From DASZZY01 sp036260395 (GTDB taxonomy: Bacteria; Actinomycetota; UBA4738; CALAEC01): a stretch of DNA of 42,946 nt. The notes beneath the pieces are model-generated. The model ran no database searches. It was not told the origin of the DNA and saw only the letters and a program-made list of their open reading frames with translations. The first letter of the stretch is position 1. The number at the start of each line of letters is the position of its first letter. Location: NCBI GenBank assembly GCA_036260395.1, contig DASZZY010000052.1, positions 1 to 42,946 of the forward strand. Direction: 5' to 3'. The translations under genes were made by a program, and so were the position numbers. Positions 6,805-14,647 of this stretch are shown piece after piece.

Positions 6805-8010
6805 TCAGATGACGCCGTCGCGGCGGAGCCGGCGGACCTCCTCGTCGTCGATCCCCAGCTCGGCGCCGTACACCTCGGCGTTGGCCGCTCCCAGCGGCAG
6901 GCCGGGGTGGCGGATCCGGCCCGGGGTGTCGGAGAGTCGCGGCTGGACGTCCGGCATCACGACATCGCCGAGCTCCTCGTCCGGGAGGCGGGCGATCGTC
7001 CCCCGGGCCCGGTACTGGAGGTCGGCGAAGATCTGCTGGATGTCGTAGATGGGCGCCGCCGCGGCCTCCTGGGCCTCGAAGGCGACCATCACCTCCTGCA
7101 GCGTGTGACGGCCGATCCACTCGCCGATGACGGCGTCGAGGTCGTCGACGTTCGCGAGCCGGGCCTCGTTCGTGACGAATCGCGGGTCGTTCACCAGGTC
7201 GGGACGCCCGATCGCCAGCAGGATCCGTTCGGCGACGCGCTGCGAGGTGCCGGACAACCCCACCCAGCGCCCGTCGGACGTGCGGAACGTGTTCCGCGGC
7301 GCCACGTACGGCAGCCGGTTCCCGTGGCGCCCGGCCACGAGCCCGAGTCGGTCGAACGCCGTGGCCACCGGGCCGGTCAGCTGGAACAGGGGCTCGAACA
7401 GCGACTGGTCGATGACCTGGCCGGTCCCGCCCCGGACGTCGCGGTGGTACAGCGCCACCATCACCGCGAACGCCCCGAGGAGCGCGCCGACCTCGTCGGC
7501 GAGCGCGACCGGGGGCAGCATCGGCGGGCCGTCGGGGTCGCCGGTCAGGTGCGCGAACCCCGACATCGCCTCGGCCAGCGTCCCGAACCCCGGCCGGGCG
7601 GCGTACGGGCCGGTCTGCCCGAACCCCGAGATCCGCAGGAGCACCAGTCCCGGGTTCCGCTCGTGGAGGCGCTCGGGCCCGAGCCCCCACCGCTCGAGCG
7701 TGCCCGGGCGGAACGACTCGACGAGCACGTCCGCTCGCTCGACGAGCCGCAGCAGCAGCTCGCGGCCCCGGGGGTCGGAGAGCCTGAGCGTCACCGGCCG
7801 CTTGTTGCGCCCGATCACCTTCCACCACAGCGCCACGCCGCCCGCCCGCCAGCCGAAGTGCCGGGTGGTGTCCCCGCCCACGGGGTGCTCGACCTTGATC
7901 ACGTCGGCGCCGAAGTCCCCCAGGCGCGCCGCCGCGCCGGGGCCGCCGATCACCGTCGAGACGTCCAGCACGCGGACGCCCTCGAGCGGGAGCCGCCGGG
8001 CGTCGCTCAC
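6805..8010 (-). CDS. Family III CoA-transferase (CaiB/BaiF/Frc type)
   Basis: 401 residues with GTG start overlapping the stop of the upstream small gene. The opening LEGVRVLDVSTVIGGPGA and GADVIKVEHPVGGD are typical. ADEVGALLGAF holds the Asp (Asp172) that in this family forms the acyl-anhydride and CoA-thioester intermediates, and GGTGQVIDQSL follows. The C-terminal part has the small-domain segment with APIYDIQQIF and RHPGLPLG. It moves CoA between acyl-CoA and a free carboxylic acid. Its position next to an acyl-CoA carboxylase subunit suggests an organic-acid activation role; the substrates are unknown. Confidence 0.9.
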   Translation of the reverse strand: MSDARRLPLEGVRVLDVSTVIGGPGAAARLGDFGADVIKVEHPVGGDTTRHFGWRAGGVALWWKVIGRNKRPVTLRLSDPRGRELLLRLVERADVLVESFRPGTLERWGLGPERLHERNPGLVLLRISGFGQTGPYAARPGFGTLAEAMSGFAHLTGDPDGPPMLPPVALADEVGALLGAFAVMVALYHRDVRGGTGQVIDQSLFEPLFQLTGPVATAFDRLGLVAGRHGNRLPYVAPRNTFRTSDGRWVGLSGTSQRVAERILLAIGRPDLVNDPRFVTNEARLANVDDLDAVIGEWIGRHTLQEVMVAFEAQEAAAAPIYDIQQIFADLQYRARGTIARLPDEELGDVVMPDVQPRLSDTPGRIRHPGLPLGAANAEVYGAELGIDDEEVRRLRRDGVI

Positions 8011-8399
8011 TCGTCCCCGATGGCCTGGATGACCAGCGCCGCCTCGGCGATGCGCTCCTCGGGGACCAGCACCTCCCAGGGCCTGCCGAGCAACGCCGTG
8101 ATGTCCTTCCCGTAGTAGGTCCCGGCGTCCTCGGGGAAGAGCCGGGCCTCGATGCCCTCGGCTTCCAGACGGCCGACCAGGAGCCGGGCCTCCTCCTCGC
8201 GGACGAACCTGGCCACGGGCTGCCAGTTGCGGGGCGGCCCTGGGGCCGGCGGCATCTCGTCCGCCGCCGGGGGCGGGGCGGCCTCCGGGCGCGGGCCCGG
8301 GACGAGCGGCGTGCCGTCGTCGGCGCAGACGTCGAACCCGGCCCGGTACTCGGCCCCGCAGGCGGGGCAATGGGCGGCCGGCCGGTTCGCGTCGTCCAA
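8007..8399 (-). CDS. Zinc-ribbon plus DUF2007-like domain protein
   Basis: 130 residues from a TTG start at 8399, the only reasonable start, just after the upstream TAG. Residues 11-32 form a zinc-ribbon-like knuckle (CPACGAEY, then Cys25), but the expected fourth Cys is Asp (CADDG). A Pro/Ala-rich linker runs to about residue 57. The C-terminal domain (VARFVREEEARLLVGRLEAE, then GIEARLF and VLVPEERIAEA) resembles DUF2007, as in the protein encoded at 935-1342. It is probably cytoplasmic and of unknown function. It is coupled to the CoA-transferase by a GTGA overlap. Confidence 0.65.
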   Translation of the reverse strand: MDDANRPAAHCPACGAEYRAGFDVCADDGTPLVPGPRPEAAPPPAADEMPPAPGPPRNWQPVARFVREEEARLLVGRLEAEGIEARLFPEDAGTYYGKDITALLGRPWEVLVPEERIAEAALVIQAIGDE

Positions 8400-8403
8400 C
8401 GGC

Positions 8404-8655
8404 CTACTTGGCGTCGCCCCGGCCGACCAGCGGCGACGTCCCCGCGCGGGCGAAGGGCACGTGGGCTCGCAGCGTCCACGGCTCCGCCGCGTGGTGCCTG
8501 GCCTGGAGCGCGCCGAGGCGCAGGGCCTCGACCCGCCCGGCCAGTGCCCACGGCGCGGGCCGCGGCCGGGCGGCCGCCATGGCGCGCTCCAGCGCGGCGA
8601 TGACGGCCCGCTGATCTTCGGGGGAAAGGTCGGCGGGGAGGTCGTAGCGGGGCAC
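8404..8655 (-). CDS. Small protein downstream of acyl-CoA carboxylase beta (possible epsilon-like subunit)
   Basis: 83 residues, GTG start 4 bases after the carboxylase stop. It is helical, with DLSPEDQRAVIAALERAM at the N-terminus and an Arg/Ala-rich C-terminal half. I do not recognise a family by motif. Actinobacterial acyl-CoA carboxylases often have a small epsilon subunit encoded directly downstream of the beta subunit, and position and size fit that, but similarity cannot be shown by eye. Confidence 0.5.
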   Translation of the reverse strand: MPRYDLPADLSPEDQRAVIAALERAMAAARPRPAPWALAGRVEALRLGALQARHHAAEPWTLRAHVPFARAGTSPLVGRGDAK

Positions 8656-8659
8656 GGCG

Positions 8660-10273
8660 CTACAGGGGGATGTTGCCGTGCTTGCGCGACGGCACGGCCT
8701 CGCGCTTCGACCGCAGCATCCGGAGCGCCTGGATCAGCCGGACGCGGGTGGCCGCCGGCTCGATGACGTCGTCGACGTACCCGCGCTCGGCGGCGATGTA
8801 GGGGTTGGCGAACCGGTCCTCGTACTCCGCGATGAGCTCGCGGCGCCGGGCCTCGCGGTCCTCGGCCTGCTCGATCTCGCGGCGGCTGACGATGTTCACC
8901 GCCCCCTCCGGCCCCATCACGGCGATCTCCGCCGTCGGCCACGCGAACGATACGTCGGAGCGGATGTGCTTCGAGCTCATGACGACGTACGCGCCGCCGT
9001 ACGCCTTCCGGGTGATGACGGTGAGGCGCGGCACGGTGGCCTCGGTGAACGCGTAGAGGAGCTTGGCGCCGCGCCGGATGATGCCCCCGTACTCCTGGGC
9101 GGTCCCCGGCAGGAACCCCGGCACGTCCACGAACGTCACCAGCGGGACGTTGAACGCGTCGCAGAACCGCACGAAGCGGGAGGCCTTCTCGCTCGACTCG
9201 ATGTCGAGCGTGCCCGCCAGGGTCTTCGGCTGGTTGGCCACGACCCCGACGGCGTGGCCGTCCAGCCGAGCGAAGCCGATGACGATGTTCATGGCCCACA
9301 GCGGGAACACCTCGAAGAACTGCCCGTCGTCCATCACCGCCGAGATGACGTCCTTCATGTCGTACGGCTCGCGGGCGGAGTCGGGGACCAGCGTGTTCAG
9401 CTCGGGGACCAGGCGCTCCGGGTCGTCGGTGGGCGCGAACGAGGGCGGGTCCTCCATGTTGTTCGACGGCAGGAACGACAGCAGGTAGCGGACCTGCTGG
9501 AGGACGTCCTGCTCGTCCTCGGCGATGAACGAGGCGATGCCCGAGCGGCTGGCGTGGGTCTGGGCCCCGCCGAGCTCCTCGAACGTCACGTCCTCGCCGG
9601 TGACGGTCTTGATGACCTCCGGGCCGGTGATGAACATGTGGGAGGTCTCCTTGACCATGAAGATGAAATCGGTCATCGCCGGGGAGTACACCGCGCCGCC
9701 GGCGCAGGGGCCCATGATCACGCTGATCTGGGGGATGACCCCCGAGGCGCGGACGTTCCGGTCGAAGATGTAGCCGTACCCGGCCAGCGAGGCGGCGCCC
9801 TCCTGGATCCTGGCGCCCCCCGAGTCGTTGAGGCCGATGACCGGCGCTCCCGTGGCCACGGCCAGGTCCATGATCTTGCAGACCTTCTCCGCGAACGTCT
9901 CGCCGAGGGAGCCGCCGAAGACCGTGAAGTCCTGGGAGAACACGAAGACCTTCCGGCCGTCGATCGTGCCCCAGCCCGTGACCACCCCGTCGCCGTAGGG
10001 CCGGGTCCGCTCCATCCCGAAGGCGTGGACGCGATGGCGGGCCAGCATGTCGGTCTCGACGAACGAGCCCGGGTCCAGCAACAGCTCGAGCCGCTCCCGG
10101 GCGGTGAGCTTCCCCCGGGCGTGCTGGCGCTCGATGGCCTTCTCTCCGCCGGCCACCAGGGCCTCGTCCTTGCGCTGGCGGAGCTCCTCCAACCGCTCCT
10201 CGACGGGGCGCGGCCGGCGGGCGTCCCCGTCGTCCGGGAGAGGCGCGGCGGCCGGCTCTTCGGTCTTCGCCAT
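8660..10273 (-). CDS. pccB: Acyl-CoA (propionyl-CoA) carboxylase beta subunit
   Basis: 537 residues, the usual length of the biotin-dependent carboxyltransferase beta subunit. HARGKLTARERLELLLDPGSF opens the family. SGGARIQEG and FVDVPGFLPG, followed by YGGAYVVM, supply the Gly-rich oxyanion and CoA sites of the two crotonase-like halves. It transfers carboxyl from carboxybiotin to propionyl-CoA (or another acyl-CoA), giving methylmalonyl-CoA. The biotin-carrying alpha subunit is not in the window. A decarboxylase (MmdA) role is the alternative. The product would feed the epimerase at 14648 and the mutase ending at 158. The ATG follows a TAGACT box. Confidence 0.92.
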   Translation of the reverse strand: MAKTEEPAAAPLPDDGDARRPRPVEERLEELRQRKDEALVAGGEKAIERQHARGKLTARERLELLLDPGSFVETDMLARHRVHAFGMERTRPYGDGVVTGWGTIDGRKVFVFSQDFTVFGGSLGETFAEKVCKIMDLAVATGAPVIGLNDSGGARIQEGAASLAGYGYIFDRNVRASGVIPQISVIMGPCAGGAVYSPAMTDFIFMVKETSHMFITGPEVIKTVTGEDVTFEELGGAQTHASRSGIASFIAEDEQDVLQQVRYLLSFLPSNNMEDPPSFAPTDDPERLVPELNTLVPDSAREPYDMKDVISAVMDDGQFFEVFPLWAMNIVIGFARLDGHAVGVVANQPKTLAGTLDIESSEKASRFVRFCDAFNVPLVTFVDVPGFLPGTAQEYGGIIRRGAKLLYAFTEATVPRLTVITRKAYGGAYVVMSSKHIRSDVSFAWPTAEIAVMGPEGAVNIVSRREIEQAEDREARRRELIAEYEDRFANPYIAAERGYVDDVIEPAATRVRLIQALRMLRSKREAVPSRKHGNIPL

Positions 10274-10282
10274 GGCCAGCCG

Positions 10283-10288
10283 AGTCTA
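10283..10288 (-). promoter_or_regulatory. -10 box TAGACT for pccB
   Basis: TAGACT on the minus strand ends 9 bases before the pccB ATG. It is divergent from a TAGGCT box at 10331 on the other strand, so the 73-base gap is a two-way promoter region. Confidence 0.5.
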
Positions 10289-10330
10289 GCCCAGGGGCCG
10301 CGCGGGCCGGGCCGTGTCGGCGGGGGGTCC

Positions 10331-10336
10331 TAGGCT
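10331..10336 (+). promoter_or_regulatory. -10 box TAGGCT for the PD-(D/E)XK nuclease gene
   Basis: TAGGCT ends 10 bases before the ATG at 10347. This supports that ATG over the GTG at 10314, which lies upstream of the box. No clear -35 box. Confidence 0.45.
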
Positions 10337-10346
10337 GGCCCCCATC

Positions 10347-11285
10347 ATGCTCTCCCCGGTGCAGGAGCGGACCCTCGTGGAGCTCATGGGCAGCCGCGAC
10401 GAGCGCCCGGTGTTCCGCCGGAGCCTTCGCGAGGACCTCCTCGGCGAGCTCGAACGGCGCGTGGCGCCGGCGGTGGAGCGGCTCCCGCCGGAGCGGTCGC
10501 TGTGGGTCACCAAGGCTCGACTGACCGACCTCCACCTGCGGTGCGAGGGGCTGTTCGTCGCCAACGAGCTCGACGAGGCGCCGTTCGACTACTCGATGCC
10601 GCTGGCGATCGGCAACCTCGTCCACCGCACGATCGAGGCCGGCGTGTCGGCTCCGGACCGCTCCGAGGCCGAGCTGGTGGACGCCGCGCTGATCCACCTG
10701 CGCCGGGACGATCCTCGGTTCGACGCGTTCGTCTCCGACCTCCCGGTCGTCGAGCGGGCCGACCTCGAGGCCGAGGCCGTCCGCCAGGTCGTGCTGTTCC
10801 GGGCCACGTTCCCACCGCTCCAGCGGTCGTGGACCCCCGCCGTCGAGGTGCCCCTGAAGGCCGAGGTCGCCGAGGGGCGCGTCGTGCTGTATGCCCGGCC
10901 GGATCTCTGCCTCGGATCCGCCGATCCCGACGAGCCGATGCGTGCCCGGCGCCTGATCGTCGAGCTGAAGACCGGGACGGAACGCCCGGAGCACGACGAG
11001 GACCTGCGCTTCTACGCGCTGGCCGCGACCCTCCGCCTCGGGGTTCCGCCCTTCCGCGTGGCGACGCTGCTGCTCGGGTCCGGCACCTGGCGGGTCCACG
11101 ACGTCACCGAGGACCTGCTCCGAGGAGCGGTCCGACGGATCGGGGACGGATGCGTCCGGGCCGCCGCGCTCCTGGCGGGCGAGCGTCCGTCGCTCCGGCC
11201 GGGGCCCTGGTGCCGGTGGTGCCCCCGCGCGCAGACGTGCCCCGCCTCGTCGGTGCGGGGAGCGGGGGGTGATGCCCGGGAGTAG
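10347..11285 (+). CDS. PD-(D/E)XK nuclease with Cas4/AddB-type iron-sulfur cysteines
   Basis: 312 residues. The nuclease core is visible: GNLVHRTIE (His93), ARPDLC (Asp186), then VELKTG (Glu206 and Lys208), the D...E-x-K metal and catalytic triad of RecB-family nucleases, and RFYALA as the late motif. Four cysteines are placed as in Cas4 and AddB: Cys66 near the N-terminus and Cys289, Cys292 and Cys298 (CRWC...TC) at the C-terminus, which in that group hold a 4Fe-4S cluster stapling the domain. It probably processes or degrades DNA ends. No CRISPR array, Cas gene or helicase partner is nearby. Start chosen by the TAGGCT box; a GTG 11 codons upstream is possible. Confidence 0.82.
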   Translation: MLSPVQERTLVELMGSRDERPVFRRSLREDLLGELERRVAPAVERLPPERSLWVTKARLTDLHLRCEGLFVANELDEAPFDYSMPLAIGNLVHRTIEAGVSAPDRSEAELVDAALIHLRRDDPRFDAFVSDLPVVERADLEAEAVRQVVLFRATFPPLQRSWTPAVEVPLKAEVAEGRVVLYARPDLCLGSADPDEPMRARRLIVELKTGTERPEHDEDLRFYALAATLRLGVPPFRVATLLLGSGTWRVHDVTEDLLRGAVRRIGDGCVRAAALLAGERPSLRPGPWCRWCPRAQTCPASSVRGAGGDARE

Positions 11286-11288
11286 GGT
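11283..11288 (+). promoter_or_regulatory. -10 box TAGGGT for the ClpC N-domain protein
   Basis: TAGGGT overlaps the TAG stop of the nuclease gene and ends 6 bases before the GTG at 11295, with no RBS between. Leaderless arrangement. Confidence 0.5.
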
Positions 11289-11294
11289 TGCTCT

Positions 11295-12002
11295 GTGTTC
11301 GAGCGGTTCACGGACAAGGCCCGCCGGGTGGTGGTGCTGGCCCAGGAAGAGGCCCGGCTCCTGAACCACGACTACATCGGCACCGAGCACCTGCTCCTGG
11401 GGCTGCTCCACGAGGGCGAGGGCGTGGCCGCCAAGGTGCTGGACTCGTTCGGTGTGTCGCTGGATCCGGTCCGGGCGGACGTCGAGAGCATCATCGGGCA
11501 GGGTTCGTCCCCCCCAAGCGGCAGCGTCGCGTTCACCCCCCGATCGAAGAAGATCCTGGAGCTCTCGCTGCGGGAGGCCCGAGAGCTGGGACACAACTAC
11601 ATCGGGACCGAGCACATCCTGCTCGGGATCGTTCGTGAAGGAGAGGGTGTCGGCGCCCAGCTCCTCCGCCGCAAGGGCGTGACCTATGACCGCGTCCATG
11701 GCCGCGTCGTGGAGTTCCTCGCGTCCGTCACCACCTTCGAGGAGCCGGCCGGCGAGGACCCTCTGGAGCGCGGGACGCTGACCGCCGCCGTGCGGTCCGC
11801 CGTCCGGCGGGAGCTCGGTCGGCCGGGACCGGAGGCCGAGGATCCCGAGCGTGGGCCGCTGTGCGCAAGGTGCAACGCTCCGCTGATGGAGACGGCCGCG
11901 TACCGTTCCCTCGAGGTTGCCGCCCACGAGGACGGGCCCACCCGGTCGATCGAGGTGGCGTTCTGTCGTCGGTGCGGAACCGCGTTGGGCTCGCTGGGGT
12001 GA
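11295..12002 (+). CDS. Stand-alone ClpC N-domain protein with C-terminal zinc ribbon
   Basis: 235 residues. FERFTDKARRVVVLAQEEAR and YIGTEHLLLGLL begin a Clp N-repeat, and FTPRSKKILELSLREAR and YIGTEHILLGIV begin the second (about 80-145); the pair is nearly the N-domain of ClpC. The AAA ATPase modules of ClpC are absent. The C-terminal part instead has a four-Cys zinc ribbon, Cys190/193 and Cys224/227 (CARC...CRRC). In ClpC the N-domain binds adaptors and substrates such as McsB-marked proteins. This protein may act as an adaptor, decoy or regulator of ClpC; that is inference. Leaderless GTG start. Confidence 0.85.
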   Translation: MFERFTDKARRVVVLAQEEARLLNHDYIGTEHLLLGLLHEGEGVAAKVLDSFGVSLDPVRADVESIIGQGSSPPSGSVAFTPRSKKILELSLREARELGHNYIGTEHILLGIVREGEGVGAQLLRRKGVTYDRVHGRVVEFLASVTTFEEPAGEDPLERGTLTAAVRSAVRRELGRPGPEAEDPERGPLCARCNAPLMETAAYRSLEVAAHEDGPTRSIEVAFCRRCGTALGSLG

Positions 12003-12020
12003 TCTCCGACCGGAGCGCCC

Positions 12021-12049
12021 TCGAACTCGGGGCGCTCGCGTGCCACAAT
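12021..12049 (+). promoter_or_regulatory. Promoter for the secreted glycosidase-like protein
   Basis: TCGAAC (12021-12026), a 17-base spacer and CACAAT (12044-12049), 8 bases before the ATG at 12058. Moderate match to a sigma-70-type consensus. Confidence 0.45.
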
Positions 12050-12057
12050 CACCGCCC

Positions 12058-13302
12058 ATGCGACGGCTTGTGCCCGCCCTGCTGGCGGCATCGGTGGTCA
12101 CCGCCGTGCCTGACTCCGCGGCCCCCGCGTTCGCCGGCACGGGCGCGCCCCCGCTCATGGCCTACCGGGGGCTGGGAACCTGGGTCGACATCTACGAGAC
12201 GTGGGTGTGGAACCATCCGAAGCAGGCGGCCCGCCAGATGGACCGCAAGGGCGTCCGGACGCTGTACCTCGAGACCTCCAACTACAGCCGCACGCGGGGG
12301 ATCCTCTATCCCGACAAGGCCAGGCGGCTGATCAACGCCGCCCACGACCGCGGCATGAAGGTGGTGGCCTGGTACCTGCCCGGGTTCGACGACGTGGGCC
12401 GTGACCTCGCGCGCTCGATCGCCGCGATCGAGCTCCAGACCGGCAGGGGCGACCGGTTCGACTCGTTCGCGCTCGACATCGAGGCCAGCATCGTCACGCC
12501 GCCCTGGAAGCGCACCAAGCGCCTCCTCGGGCTGTCCCGGCAGATCCGCGCCCACACCGGCGACGGCTACCCGCTGGGAGCGATCATCCCCTCGCCCAAG
12601 GGGATGCAGCTCAGCCCCGGCTACTGGCCGGGCTTCCCCTACCAGCGACTGGCGGGCATCTACGACGTCTTCGTCCCGATGGGGTACTACTCCTACCGCA
12701 CGCAGGGCCCCATCGGCGCCCACGACTACACGGTCTCGAACGTCAAGATCATCCGGTCGAAGACCGGGAGCGCCACGATGCCGATCCACGTCATCGGGGG
12801 CATCGCGAACGCCTCCACGGGCCCGGAGACCCGGAGCTTCGTCCGCGCCTGTCGCGAGCACGGGGTGCTCGGATGCAGCCTGTACAAGTTCACGCTCACC
12901 GGGACGTCCGACTGGGGGCACCTGGCGACGATGCCCGTCAATCCCCGCCAGATCCCGTCCCTGCCGGTGAAGATCGGCTTCGCCGAACCCCTCGGCAACA
13001 TCCCGGGGGTCACCAAGCGCCATCCGAAGGAGGTCTTCTACCGGGCCGCCGGCCGCCCGGGGGTGCAGGTGCTCCAGTTCGACGTCTGGGACGCCGGGCT
13101 GGGCGAGGTCGAGGTATGGCTCAACTGGAAGAAGCTGGCCGACGTGGAGCCGACCCTCCCGGGCTCGTGGAGCGGCCCGCGGACGGTGGTCATCCCCGAC
13201 GCCCGGTTCAAGGACTCGAAGCGGAACTACATCCAGTTCGTGGCCGCCGGGGGGTTCCCCGAGTGGAGCGAGTGGGGGGTCCAGGCCGTCGATCTCCTCT
13301 GA
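12058..13302 (+). CDS. Secreted glycoside-hydrolase-like TIM-barrel protein
   Basis: 414 residues. A signal peptide fits residues 1-27 (MRR, hydrophobic core, APAFAG). The mature part begins YRGLGTWVDIYE and runs as alternating strands and helices (GVRTLYLETS, MKVVAWYLPGF, SFALDIEAS, VFVPMGYYSY, HVIGGIAN), a pattern like glycosidase-type barrels. The Asp140-x-Glu142 pair in ALDIEAS is a candidate catalytic acid region. A beta-rich C-terminal part (about 325-414) may bind carbohydrate or pack on the barrel. Exported; substrate unknown. The ATG is preferred over upstream starts because it opens the signal peptide and follows a -10-like box. Confidence 0.7.
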   Translation: MRRLVPALLAASVVTAVPDSAAPAFAGTGAPPLMAYRGLGTWVDIYETWVWNHPKQAARQMDRKGVRTLYLETSNYSRTRGILYPDKARRLINAAHDRGMKVVAWYLPGFDDVGRDLARSIAAIELQTGRGDRFDSFALDIEASIVTPPWKRTKRLLGLSRQIRAHTGDGYPLGAIIPSPKGMQLSPGYWPGFPYQRLAGIYDVFVPMGYYSYRTQGPIGAHDYTVSNVKIIRSKTGSATMPIHVIGGIANASTGPETRSFVRACREHGVLGCSLYKFTLTGTSDWGHLATMPVNPRQIPSLPVKIGFAEPLGNIPGVTKRHPKEVFYRAAGRPGVQVLQFDVWDAGLGEVEVWLNWKKLADVEPTLPGSWSGPRTVVIPDARFKDSKRNYIQFVAAGGFPEWSEWGVQAVDLL

Positions 13303-13309
13303 CGCGAGG

Positions 13310-13338
13310 TTGCCCCGAGCCCGCGCACAACCTACTCT
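13310..13338 (+). promoter_or_regulatory. Promoter for crotonyl-CoA carboxylase/reductase
   Basis: TTGCCC (13310-13315), a 17-base spacer and TACTCT (13333-13338). It lies 61 bases before the GTG, and GGAGGA at 13389-13394 serves as RBS. This is one of the few leadered promoters visible here. Confidence 0.55.
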
Positions 13339-13399
13339 CTGGTAACCGAAGCCCGCCCGCCGCCCCGTGTTCGGGGCCCGAACGCGACGGAGGACGACC

Positions 13400-14644
13400 G
13401 TGGCCAAGGACCTGTACGACATCGGCGAGATCCCCCCGCTCGGCGAGGTCCCGAAGCGGATGTACGCGCAGCTGATCCGGCCGGAGCGCTTCGGCGAGCC
13501 GGAGAAGGCCTTCGCCGTCGAGGAGATTGACGTCCCCGAGCCGGGTCCCGACGAGGCGCTCGTCCTCGTGATGGCGGCGGGCATCAACTACAACAACGTG
13601 TGGGCCGCCCGCGGGGTCCCGGTCGACGTCTGCAGGCATCACGGCAAGTACGGCGAGCCGACCGAGTTCCACATCGGGGGCTCCGACGCGTCGGGCGTCG
13701 TCTACGCCGCCGGCGAGCGGGTGACGAACGTCTCGGTCGGCGACCACGTCGTCGTGCACTGCGGCCAGTGGGACCAGGACGGCCCGGTGGTCGGTGCCGG
13801 CGGCGACCCGATGTACGACCCGTCGTTCCGGATCTGGGGCTACGAGTCGAACTGGGGGTCGTTCGCGCAGTTCACCAAGGTCCAGGCGCACCAGTGCATG
13901 CCCAAGGCCCCGCAGCTCACGTGGGAGGCCGCGGCCGCCCCGACGCTCGTCGGGGCCACCGCCTACCGCATGCTGCTGGGTTGGCCGCCGCACGTGGTGG
14001 AGGAGGGCGACGCCGTCCTGATCTGGGGCGGCGCCGGTGGCCTGGGCTCCATGGCCATCCAGATCGTCCGGGAGTTCGGCGGCAAGGCCGTGGCCATCGT
14101 GTCCTCGGACGACAAGGCCGAGTTCTGCAAGAAGCTCGGTGCCGTCGGCGTCATCAACCGCAAGGAGTTCGACCACTGGGGCATGCCGCCCCACTGGACC
14201 GACGGCGAGGCGTACGCCGAGTGGATGGCCGGGGCCAAGGCGTTCGGGAAGGCCTTCTGGGAGGCGCTCGGCGAGAAGCGGTCGCCCCGCATCGTCTTCG
14301 AGCACCCCGGCGAGGACACCATCCCGACGTCGATCTTCATGGCGGACACGGGGGGCATGGTGGTGATCTGTGCCGGGACCACCGGCTACAACGCGGTCGC
14401 GGACCTGCGGTACCTGTGGATGCGCCAGAAGCGTTTCCAGGGCTCGCACTTCGCCAACGACGAGCAGTCGCTGGCGTTCAACCAGCTGGTCATCGACGGG
14501 AAGGTGGACCCCGCGCTGTCACGGACCTTCCCGTTCGAGGACGTCGGCACGGCCCACCAGCTGATGTTCGAGAACGCCCACCCCGAGGGCAACATGGCCG
14601 CGCTGGTCTCGGCCCCCCGCGAGGGCCTCACCGCCCTGCCGTAG
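13400..14644 (+). CDS. ccr: Crotonyl-CoA carboxylase/reductase
   Basis: 414 residues, a little shorter than the 430-450 typical of the family. MDR-type fold: GINYNNVWA (Asn65/66 region) and FHIGGSDASG near the N-terminus, NADPH-binding GGAGGLGS at 210-217, IVFEHPGEDT, and RFQGSHFAND with His350, the His that in characterised Ccr enzymes helps bind CO2. GYESNWGSFAQF also matches. It carboxylates crotonyl-CoA with NADPH and CO2 to ethylmalonyl-CoA, the committed step of the ethylmalonyl-CoA pathway and an extender-unit source for polyketides. No polyketide gene is nearby, so central carbon use is likelier. The GTG start is set by the GGAGGA site. Confidence 0.93.
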   Translation: MAKDLYDIGEIPPLGEVPKRMYAQLIRPERFGEPEKAFAVEEIDVPEPGPDEALVLVMAAGINYNNVWAARGVPVDVCRHHGKYGEPTEFHIGGSDASGVVYAAGERVTNVSVGDHVVVHCGQWDQDGPVVGAGGDPMYDPSFRIWGYESNWGSFAQFTKVQAHQCMPKAPQLTWEAAAAPTLVGATAYRMLLGWPPHVVEEGDAVLIWGGAGGLGSMAIQIVREFGGKAVAIVSSDDKAEFCKKLGAVGVINRKEFDHWGMPPHWTDGEAYAEWMAGAKAFGKAFWEALGEKRSPRIVFEHPGEDTIPTSIFMADTGGMVVICAGTTGYNAVADLRYLWMRQKRFQGSHFANDEQSLAFNQLVIDGKVDPALSRTFPFEDVGTAHQLMFENAHPEGNMAALVSAPREGLTALP

Positions 14645-14647
14645 CCC

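Noticed and set aside
10347..11285. A CRISPR-associated cas4 call
   Set aside because: The fold and cysteines fit, but there is no array and no cas1, cas2 or effector gene in the window, so only the wider nuclease family is claimed.
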